A stretch of 12,794 bases of DNA, taken from NCBI GenBank assembly GCA_002748225.1, contig PDRU01000120.1:1-12794 (forward strand), written 5' to 3'. The stretch is from Spirochaetales bacterium (GTDB taxonomy: Bacteria > Spirochaetota > Spirochaetia > DSM-2461). The translations under genes were made by a program, and so were the position numbers. Under the pieces are notes generated by a model, which worked only from the letters and a program-made list of their open reading frames with translations, made no database searches and was not told the DNA's origin. Positions 6,988-12,794 of this stretch are shown here, one piece after another. The stretch's first letter is position 1, and every line of letters starts with the position of its first letter.

Positions 6988-7009
6988 GATTACTATTCCG
7001 AAGGGTATG

Positions 7010-7039
7010 TTGTCCGAAGCCTTCCCGGCAGGATATTAT
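7010..7039 (+). promoter_or_regulatory. Sigma-70-like promoter for the TPR-traB pair
   Basis: -35 TTGTCC (7010-7015, 4 of 6 matches), an 18-base spacer, and -10 TATTAT (7034-7039, 5 of 6 matches). The expected start at about 7046 leaves a short leader of about 14 bases that still contains the AAGGAG ribosome site. Confidence 0.5.
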
Positions 7040-7048
7040 AGAGAAACC

Positions 7049-7054
7049 AAGGAG
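7049..7054 (+). promoter_or_regulatory. Ribosome binding site for the TPR gene
   Basis: AAGGAG lies 5 bases before the ATG at 7060. It is a strong site that fixes the start and gives the protein a clean signal peptide. Confidence 0.75.
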
Positions 7055-7059
7055 ACTGC

Positions 7060-8358
7060 ATGAACCGAAAAATTATCACAGCACTGGCCCTGTTATTGTG
7101 CATAATAACTGCCGCGGCAGCGCAGCAGAACAGCAACAGCCTTTCCCAGCAGACAATAAAGACTCTTGAAAAGCAGGGCGTGAAAAACATGGATGAAGAA
7201 TCCAAAATTCTTTATGCCATTCTTCTCCAGAATGACGGCCGCGTTGCTGAATCCAGGAAGGTACTGGAAGCCTTGGTAAAGAGCAATCCCGCATCAGCAG
7301 AAGGATGGTTCAACCTGGCCATGATGGAACATGCCGCAGGCAATACGGAAAAACGGGATGAAGATCTGAAAAAAGCTCTGGATGTTAATCCCCATTATGC
7401 TGAAGCACACGCCTTTGCAGGCAAGCTGGCCATTGCAGAAGAGGCATGGGAAGACGCCGAAAAGAGCCTTAAACTCGCTCTGAATTATAATCGCAGCAAC
7501 GCAGAATCTCTGACAGCACTGGCCTGGGTGTATGCCAACACCGACCGGCTGAACAAGGCTCTGACGCTTCTGGATGAAGCCATAGAACTGGAACCCGATT
7601 TTGCCTACCCATGGGTAGACCGTTCACGGGTAAACAAGGCCCTGAAAAACTACAAAGAGGCTGAAGAAGACATCAGTAAAGCCATTAAGCTGGAACCGGA
7701 GGTTGCCTGGCATTATCTGGATCGTGCCCGGGTGCGTCTGAACTGCTTCAAAAACTACAGCGGCGCGCTTTCCGATCTGGAGATGGTGGAACAGCTCGAT
7801 CCGGATAATTTCTTTGCCCTTGTTTATCTGGCCGGATTACACGACGAACAGCGGCGTTACAATAAAGCGCTGAAATACTACACGAAAGTAATAAAAGCCC
7901 GTCCAGACTATTTCTGGGCCTATGAACCGTTAGGCAAGCTGTACTGGATGAAAGGCAATTACACCAAGGCCGCAAAATGGTTTGCCAAAGTTGAGCCAGA
8001 AGAAAAAAAGGACTTCACTCCGGTACTGATGCATGCACTGGCGCTGGAAAGATCCGGTAAATGGGATAAGGCCCAAAAGATATTATCCGAACTGGCCCGT
8101 CAATACAAAAAGTCAGAGACCGCCTACGAAGTAATCCGTTTCATAATGGAACGCAACAACGACTTTTACGCCGTGAACGCATTGAACAACGAAACCGAGA
8201 AGATGCTCCGGGAAAAACTGTGGCTGTACATGGGTATTGTTTATGAAATAACCGGGAATAAGGCCAGCGCCCAGTCTGTGTACGAACGGCTGGCTGACCG
8301 GCAGGGAGAACTGGAGTTTGATATTGCTTACGCGGCTGTAAACGGAATGGACGGCTGA
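7060..8358 (+). CDS. Secreted tetratricopeptide repeat (TPR) protein
   Basis: A 432-residue exported scaffold protein. The N-terminus is a classical signal peptide: basic MNRK, a hydrophobic core to about residue 18, then AAAA before QQN, a likely signal peptidase I site after about residue 21. The Cys at 14 is not in a usual lipobox. Nearly all the rest is TPR helix pairs, about ten of them from residue 45 to 415, with typical W/L/G/Y/A/P spacing, e.g. DFAYPWVDRSRVNKALKNYK (180-199) and ARPDYFWAYEPLGKLYWMKG (280-299). TPRs bind peptides or proteins; no enzymatic domain is visible, so a periplasmic assembly or docking role is inferred. It has its own promoter and ribosome site. The TraB-family gene starts one base after its stop, so the two are one operon and may work together at the envelope. 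Confidence 0.88.
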   Translation: MNRKIITALALLLCIITAAAAQQNSNSLSQQTIKTLEKQGVKNMDEESKILYAILLQNDGRVAESRKVLEALVKSNPASAEGWFNLAMMEHAAGNTEKRDEDLKKALDVNPHYAEAHAFAGKLAIAEEAWEDAEKSLKLALNYNRSNAESLTALAWVYANTDRLNKALTLLDEAIELEPDFAYPWVDRSRVNKALKNYKEAEEDISKAIKLEPEVAWHYLDRARVRLNCFKNYSGALSDLEMVEQLDPDNFFALVYLAGLHDEQRRYNKALKYYTKVIKARPDYFWAYEPLGKLYWMKGNYTKAAKWFAKVEPEEKKDFTPVLMHALALERSGKWDKAQKILSELARQYKKSETAYEVIRFIMERNNDFYAVNALNNETEKMLREKLWLYMGIVYEITGNKASAQSVYERLADRQGELEFDIAYAAVNGMDG

Positions 8359-8359
8359 A

Positions 8360-9565
8360 ATGGAAAAGTCTTTCTCTGCTGAAAAAATTTCGGATACCCA
8401 GACACGCATACACACCGGTTCACGCGAAATTCTTATTGTAGGAACAGCACATGTCTCTGCTCAGAGTCTGACTGACGTACAGGACGCAATAGCCGCAGAG
8501 ACGCCTGACCATGTCTGTGTGGAAATAGACACAGAAAGGCTGAAGAACCTGGAAAACGGACGTAAATGGTCAACAACAGACCTGAAAGATGTTCTGCGCA
8601 AGGGCAAGGGCTTTATGATGCTGGCCAATCTTGCCCTGGCTTCCTACCAGCGGCGCCTGGGAGAAGACACGGGTGTTCAGCCGGGAGACGAAATGAAAGC
8701 GGCTGTAACCGCCTCCCGGGAAGCCGGAATTCCCTTTTCCTGCAGCGACAGATCTATTCAGACAACTCTCAGCCGGGCATGGCGCAAAAGCGGTTTCTGG
8801 TCAAAAATGAAACTGCTTGCTTCTCTGACAGCCTCTGTTCTCAGCAACGAAAAAGCTTCACCGGAAGATATTGAAAACCTGAAAAAAACAGACGCCATGC
8901 AGGGTATGATGCAGGAAATGGCCAATTACCTTCCCTCTGTAAAAACCGTACTGATAGACGAAAGAGACCGTTACCTGGCTTCCAGTATTTTTACGGCTCC
9001 GGGAGAAAAAGTTCTGGCTGTTGTTGGAGCCGCGCATATTCCCGGCATTGTAAAAAACATGGAAGAAATGGCCCGGGGAAGTGCAACCGCGGATGTGTCG
9101 GAAATTGACAGTATTCCTCCCCGCCCCTGGTTCAATAAGGCTTTACCCTGGATTATTCCGGCGTTAATTATCGGACTTTTTGTAACCGGGATTGTCCGCT
9201 CCGGCATGCAGAAAGGCTTTGAAATGAGTCTGGTATGGGTGCTGGCAAACGGTATTCCGGCATCGATAGGCGCCCTGATTGCTCTGGCTCACCCCCTGAC
9301 CATTCTGCTCAGTTTTATTGCGGCTCCCATAACCTCGCTGAATCCCACCATAGGCGTAGGCATGGTCAGCGGCCTGCTGGAATATCTTTTCCGTCCCCCT
9401 CAGGTGAAGGATATGGAAACGCTGAACAAAGAAATTCTAACCGTACGCGGATGGTACCGGAACCGTGTAACCCGTATCCTGCTGGTATTTTTCCTCAGCT
9501 CTGTGGGAAGTACAATTGGAACTGTTACAGCCATTCCCTGGCTGACCCGGATTGCCGGAAGCTGA
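8360..9565 (+). CDS. TraB/PrgY-family membrane protein, putative metallopeptidase-like
   Basis: The 401-residue product has an N-terminal TraB domain (about 20-245) and a hydrophobic C-terminal part. Family marks are VGTAHVS with His31, the acidic VEIDTER (Glu55), DERDRYLA (200-207) and VVGAAHIPG with His226. Two GxxH motifs plus the conserved Glu and Arg define the TraB/PrgY/TIKI superfamily. Eukaryotic TIKI members are metalloproteases and PrgY lowers the activity of a peptide pheromone in enterococci; activity here is inferred. Membrane segments are seen at about 261-279, 290-325 (probably two) and 375-397, an arrangement known in archaeal and some bacterial members. There is no N-terminal signal, so the catalytic domain may face the cytoplasm. 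The Shine-Dalgarno is weak; the ATG is one base after the TPR stop, suggesting coupling. It converges on radA with only 4 bases between the stop codons. Confidence 0.88.
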   Translation: MEKSFSAEKISDTQTRIHTGSREILIVGTAHVSAQSLTDVQDAIAAETPDHVCVEIDTERLKNLENGRKWSTTDLKDVLRKGKGFMMLANLALASYQRRLGEDTGVQPGDEMKAAVTASREAGIPFSCSDRSIQTTLSRAWRKSGFWSKMKLLASLTASVLSNEKASPEDIENLKKTDAMQGMMQEMANYLPSVKTVLIDERDRYLASSIFTAPGEKVLAVVGAAHIPGIVKNMEEMARGSATADVSEIDSIPPRPWFNKALPWIIPALIIGLFVTGIVRSGMQKGFEMSLVWVLANGIPASIGALIALAHPLTILLSFIAAPITSLNPTIGVGMVSGLLEYLFRPPQVKDMETLNKEILTVRGWYRNRVTRILLVFFLSSVGSTIGTVTAIPWLTRIAGS

Positions 9566-9569
9566 AACT

Positions 9570-10940
9570 CTAAGCCGAAGCTGCAGCTGCCACAGCCTCT
9601 TTAATGCTCCGGCAGGGCGTTCCCTGACCGGGGAATGTACCGGCTTCGTCTTCCGCTGATGCCGCTATCCAGCGGCTCAGCCCTGTATCGACCGCAGTTT
9701 TAATACGCCGCCGCAGATGAGGTACCGGCCGCACTTCCCCGGCCAGGGACAGCTCTCCAACGGACATCAGCTCCCGTGGAACCGGTTTTTCGGAACGGGC
9801 GGAAAACAGAGCCATGGCCAGAGCCAGCTCGGACCCCGTATCTGTTACCCTCAGTCCTCCGGCTACATTGACGTAAATATCCTGGTCAGAAAGCCTCAAA
9901 CCGGCATGCCGTTCCAGCACCGCGGCGACACGGCTTACCCGGGCACTGTCCATACGGTCGGCATAAACGCGCCCGGAAGCCCCTTTTGCCGTTACGGTAA
10001 GGGCCTGAATTTCCACCAGAAGAATTCGGGAGCCTTCGTATACGGCTGTTACAGCACTGCCAACCGGCACATTATCCCTGCGGTGCTCCAGAAACAGACC
10101 GGCCGGATCCGGTATGGGCAGCAGGCCCTGCGGCCCCATGCGGAACAGTCCAACTTCATCAACCGACCCCATGCGGTTCTTCGATGCCCGCAGAATGCGC
10201 AGGTCTGTGGATGAATGATCAAAATACAAAACCGTATCCACCAGATGCTCAATAACCTTGGGTCCGGCAATGGTGCCCTCGCGGGTAACATGCGCAATCA
10301 GGAAAAGCGGCGTATGAGAAGCCTTGGCCCAGGCTGTCAGCCGGTAGCCGGCTGTTTTCAGCTGATTCGGAGTGCCGGGTACAGCACCCGCTTCCATGGA
10401 AAGAAGGGTCTGGATAGAGTCAATTACCAGATATGCCGGCCTTGTGTTCTCCAGAACCGCCAGCAGGTTTTCCAGATTTGTTTCACAGAGAATATCCAGG
10501 CTGTCCTGAGCCAGAGAAAGGCGGTCAGCCCGGTTTTTCACCTGAACAGGCGACTCTTCTCCGGAAACATACAGACCTTTTCCCGGCAGGACAGCTGCCA
10601 CCTGGAGCATCAGCGTGGACTTGCCTATGCCGGGCTCTCCGCCCAGAAGAACTGTTGTTCCGGGCACCAGACCGCCGCCCAGCACCCGGTCCAGTTCTCC
10701 AATACCTGTAGGATAACGTTTGGGCGGACAGGCTTCCACTTCAGAGAGCAGCTGCGGCACAGGCGCTTCCTGCAGCACACCCGGCAGAAGGGAAGAGCGT
10801 CCCGCGGAAGTTTTACCCGAAGCAATACGCACTTCCCGCAAGCTGTTCCACTCCCCGCAGGAGGGGCAGCGGCCCAGCCACCTGGAAGTATCATAACCGC
10901 ACGATTCACATACAAAGGCGCTCTGCTTTGCTTTAGCCAT
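9570..10940 (-). CDS. radA: DNA repair protein RadA (Sms)
   Basis: A RecA-like ATPase that drives branch migration in recombinational repair, in the cytoplasm on DNA. The 456-residue length is usual. A four-cysteine zinc finger is intact (Cys11, 14, 25, 28, in CESCG and CPSCG). Walker A is GEPGIGKST (102-110) and Walker B is LVIDSIQ (171-177). The RadA-specific motif reads KNRMG (254-258), where nearly all RadA proteins have KNRFG. The C-terminal Lon-protease-like domain (about 285-450) has DQDIYVNVAGGLRVTD and SVGELSLAGEVRPVP. As usual for RadA this domain is not expected to be proteolytic. The ATG is 4 bases after the upstream isomerase stop, with GGGGA about 9 bases before it, so the gene is co-transcribed with the two isomerase genes. 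Confidence 0.97.
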   Translation of the reverse strand: MAKAKQSAFVCESCGYDTSRWLGRCPSCGEWNSLREVRIASGKTSAGRSSLLPGVLQEAPVPQLLSEVEACPPKRYPTGIGELDRVLGGGLVPGTTVLLGGEPGIGKSTLMLQVAAVLPGKGLYVSGEESPVQVKNRADRLSLAQDSLDILCETNLENLLAVLENTRPAYLVIDSIQTLLSMEAGAVPGTPNQLKTAGYRLTAWAKASHTPLFLIAHVTREGTIAGPKVIEHLVDTVLYFDHSSTDLRILRASKNRMGSVDEVGLFRMGPQGLLPIPDPAGLFLEHRRDNVPVGSAVTAVYEGSRILLVEIQALTVTAKGASGRVYADRMDSARVSRVAAVLERHAGLRLSDQDIYVNVAGGLRVTDTGSELALAMALFSARSEKPVPRELMSVGELSLAGEVRPVPHLRRRIKTAVDTGLSRWIAASAEDEAGTFPGQGTPCRSIKEAVAAAASA

Positions 10941-10944
10941 GCGC

Positions 10945-11949
10945 TCAGTCCCCGCTGACGGCTGTCAACTCCATTTCAAAGATGAGCCAGCTGTTCGGAG
11001 CAATAGGGCCGTATCCCTGTTCTCCGTAGGCCAGATGCGGAGGTATTATAACCTGCCGGATTTCTCCCGGCCGCATCTCTGTTACCATTTCAATCCATCC
11101 GGGAATAACTCCGTCTTTACCCAGAATAAAATCAAAAGTCTGGCCCCGCGGACGGGAACTGTCAAAGACCGTACCATCCAGAAGAGTACCGGTGTAATGC
11201 ATGGAAACCTGCATGCCGGCTTTCGGCGGCTCGCCCTCTCCCGGGCTCAGAACAGAATAATAAATACCGGTGGGAGTTTTTTTATAGTCCGCTCCGAGCA
11301 ATTCAATGGCCTGAGACAGAAGAGGTTCTTCCTGAGCCAGTTCCCGCATTATACTGTCATTTACTTCATTTCTGAGCTGATTAAAAGCAGCCTCGTCGAA
11401 TTTGAGGTTCTGCACAGCTTTCCCTTTACGCAGAATGCGCACCGACTCTATCCGGTCTCCTTTTTGAAGTTTTTTGACAACCTTTGCGCCCGAAACAACC
11501 ATTCCTAACGGGGTATATTTGGTTTTAAGAAAATCATCTCCGCTTTGGATAATAAAAAACCGCGTAGCCGAAGTTTCTTCCAGAAATCCGTCCATCAGCA
11601 GCACACCGGCCAATCCGGTATTAATATTGCCGCCCTTTTCGCGGGGAAAAGTGGATGATGGTTTACCGGCAAATACCGCATAATTGGAAACATGCCGGTC
11701 AAACACCAGTCCGTTAAACGAAGAAGTCTGCCCAAGAGAACCTTCCGCCCTTCCGCAGAAATTTGTTACGGTCAGAGGAACACCTTCGTAATCCAGACGG
11801 AAAATCATTACCCCGCGGTTACTGTTTATCTCCGCGTACAGTCCGTCTGTCAGCTCGTCTTCCGCCTGAAAAACATCCGGAAGGCCGCGGGCTGTCAGAA
11901 GAACAGCGGTCAGACACAAAAGGACAAGAACGCTCAGAATTTTTTTCAT
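10945..11949 (-). CDS. Exported cyclophilin-FKBP fusion with a degenerate cyclophilin half
   Basis: A 334-residue peptidyl-prolyl isomerase, probably periplasmic. The signal peptide is MKKI plus a hydrophobic core to about residue 19. Residues about 37-175 follow the cyclophilin fold pattern, but the active-site block reads FDRHVSNYAVFAGK (83-96) where active cyclophilins have FHRVI-GFMIQGGD: the Arg stays, while the His, Gln and GGD are lost. RFFII (130-134) keeps the FF, and the position of the usual late His (KHTIFG) is Tyr in KYTPLG. A charged helical linker (176-226) leads to an FKBP domain (about 227-334) that looks complete: HYTGT, VFDSS, RPRG, VIPGW (281-285), AYGEQG and FEMEL. So FKBP activity is likely and cyclophilin activity unlikely. 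It overlaps the upstream paralogue by ATGA and resembles it throughout, linker included, consistent with tandem duplication. Confidence 0.9.
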   Translation of the reverse strand: MKKILSVLVLLCLTAVLLTARGLPDVFQAEDELTDGLYAEINSNRGVMIFRLDYEGVPLTVTNFCGRAEGSLGQTSSFNGLVFDRHVSNYAVFAGKPSSTFPREKGGNINTGLAGVLLMDGFLEETSATRFFIIQSGDDFLKTKYTPLGMVVSGAKVVKKLQKGDRIESVRILRKGKAVQNLKFDEAAFNQLRNEVNDSIMRELAQEEPLLSQAIELLGADYKKTPTGIYYSVLSPGEGEPPKAGMQVSMHYTGTLLDGTVFDSSRPRGQTFDFILGKDGVIPGWIEMVTEMRPGEIRQVIIPPHLAYGEQGYGPIAPNSWLIFEMELTAVSGD

Positions 11950-12794
11950 TTGCCTGAGTCCTGAAAATCCAGCAGCTCAACATCGAAAACAAGCCAGCTG
12001 TTCGGCGGTATAATAGGCGGATAGCCCTGTTTGCCGTAGGCCATTTCAGGAGGCAGTATAATTATTCTGCGCTCTCCCTTCTTCATCTGCTGAAAAATAT
12101 AATCCCATCCGGGAATAACCTGTCGGCCCCCCAGTATAAAACTAAACGGCTCTCCTCTGTCCCGGGAACTGTCAAACTGTTTGGTATCCATAAAAGTGCC
12201 TGTGTAATGCACTGTTATGTTTGCGCCGGGAGAAGGTTTTGCCCCTGTTCCTTCAGAACGGATAACTGAAAAAATGCCGGTTTCCTCATCCTGAACCGCG
12301 TTGGGCCAGCGGGAGGCTATTGTATTCAGCACTACTTTCTGCGCCTCTTCTTCTGCCGCTTTTTTGCGGGCCGTAATAGCTGAATCAAGTTCGCGGAACG
12401 TTGTTGAGGAGGCCTTATACGCTGAAGCTTCACTGCCCACCCGGAGAATTTTCAGCGATTTGATCTTATCGCCCTGCTCCATGGCTTCGACAACGTCCTG
12501 ACCTTCTACAACCTTGCCGAAAATGGTGTGCTTGCCGTTCAGCCAGTCTGTAGGAACCCGGGTAATAAAAAACTGACTCCCGTTGGTATCCGGCCCGGCA
12601 TTAGCCATGGCCAGATAACCGGGTTCATCAAAAACCAGTCCATTATCTGTTTCATCGGCAAAGCGGTATCCGGGACCGCCGCGGCCGGTGCCTTCAGGGT
12701 CGCCCCCCTGAATCATAAAATCATCAATAACCCGGTGAAAAGTCAGCCCGTCGTAAAAGGCGCCGTTTTTGTTGGCAAAGTCCAGTGTGCCTTC
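11946..12794 (-). CDS. Cyclophilin-FKBP fusion peptidyl-prolyl isomerase (5' end outside window)
   Basis: Dual-family prolyl isomerase; 282 residues are visible and the frame stays open to base 12794, so the N-terminus is missing. The cyclophilin domain (visible 1-118) is intact: FHRVIDDFMIQGGDP (19-33) with the catalytic Arg, Phe and Gln, then NGSQFFIT (71-78) and LNGKHTIFGKVVEG (85-98). A lysine- and glutamate-rich helical linker (about 125-165) leads to FKBP (about 172-282) with HYTGT (Tyr197), QFDSS, RDRG, VIPGW (226-230), AYGKQG (Tyr253) and VFDVEL. Both halves should be active. Cyclophilin-FKBP fusions are rare; I recall them from Treponema and a few other microbes. Whether this copy is exported cannot be seen because its N-terminus is cut. 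A Met start at 12716 would remove the first part of the active site, so it is not the real start. Confidence 0.93.
   Translation of the reverse strand, partial: EGTLDFANKNGAFYDGLTFHRVIDDFMIQGGDPEGTGRGGPGYRFADETDNGLVFDEPGYLAMANAGPDTNGSQFFITRVPTDWLNGKHTIFGKVVEGQDVVEAMEQGDKIKSLKILRVGSEASAYKASSTTFRELDSAITARKKAAEEEAQKVVLNTIASRWPNAVQDEETGIFSVIRSEGTGAKPSPGANITVHYTGTFMDTKQFDSSRDRGEPFSFILGGRQVIPGWDYIFQQMKKGERRIIILPPEMAYGKQGYPPIIPPNSWLVFDVELLDFQDSGK

Larger units (their letters stand above)
6952..7059. other. Divergent intergenic region with two promoters facing away from each other
   Basis: This 108-base region is the longest non-coding stretch in the window. It holds the minus-strand promoter (6959-6987), the plus-strand promoter (7010-7039), and 22 bases between the two -35 boxes. 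A 7-base direct repeat TCCGAAG occurs at 6997-7003 and 7013-7019, with a period of 16 bases. The second copy overlaps the plus-strand -35. It could be a regulator site, but two copies are weak support. Confidence 0.5.

Noticed and set aside
7102..7104. Cys14 of the TPR protein as a lipoprotein cysteine
   Set aside because: The preceding residues are LLL, without Gly, Ala or Ser at -1, and a good signal peptidase I site AAAA/QQ follows. A plain signal peptide fits better.
9578..9589. AGCTGCAGCT palindrome near the traB-radA junction as a terminator
   Set aside because: A perfect palindrome with no loop and no U tract, encoding the Ala-rich end of RadA. It is not a credible terminator.
10215..10958. 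247-codon open frame on the plus strand across radA
   Set aside because: Fully opposite radA, whose zinc finger, Walker motifs and Lon-like domain are intact. High Cys, Arg, His and Gln content with no domain pattern.

Overview
The window reads as bacterial chromosomal DNA with roughly balanced base composition and no mobile elements, RNA genes or CRISPR. The gene content suggests a spirochaete, most likely a Treponema/Spirochaeta relative. The grounds are HprK with HPr, a sigma-54-type regulator pair of the kind often labelled AtoS/AtoC in treponemes, and cyclophilin-FKBP fusion isomerases. The assignment is inferred, not proven. The longest stretch without a gene is 108 bases, so coding density is very high.

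Left block (1-5084, + strand). The 3' part of hprK is followed directly by ptsH (HPr), with both regulatory residues His15 and Ser46 intact. After a 65-base gap comes a run of four overlapping genes: a short three-helix NtrY-type histidine kinase, an NtrX-type sigma-54 activator, the SOS repressor LexA, and DNA polymerase III delta (HolA). The junctions are ATGA, ATGA and TGATG, so the four are probably one translationally coupled operon joining a two-component system to DNA-damage control and replication.

Middle (5101-9565). A 616-residue exported or membrane-anchored protein of unknown family lies on the minus strand. It diverges from a + strand pair: a secreted, mostly TPR protein and a membrane-bound TraB/PrgY-family protein. 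The 108-base divergent region holds two sigma-70-like promoters facing away from each other, both with TATTAT as -10. The one serving the 616-residue protein would start transcription at about the start codon, suggesting a leaderless mRNA.

Right block (9570-12794, - strand). Read in its own direction, this is a cyclophilin-FKBP fusion (5' end outside the window), a second cyclophilin-FKBP fusion overlapping it by 4 bases, and radA 4 bases later. The second fusion is exported. Its FKBP half looks intact, but its cyclophilin half has lost most active-site residues, as expected for a tandem duplicate whose first domain turned into a non-catalytic module. RadA carries KNRMG in place of the usual KNRFG.

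The most interesting points are the paired dual-family isomerases with one decayed cyclophilin domain, the sensorless NtrY kinase, lexA embedded in a two-component operon, the A8 tract at the exact NtrX domain boundary, the probable leaderless promoter, and the unrecognised 616-residue protein.
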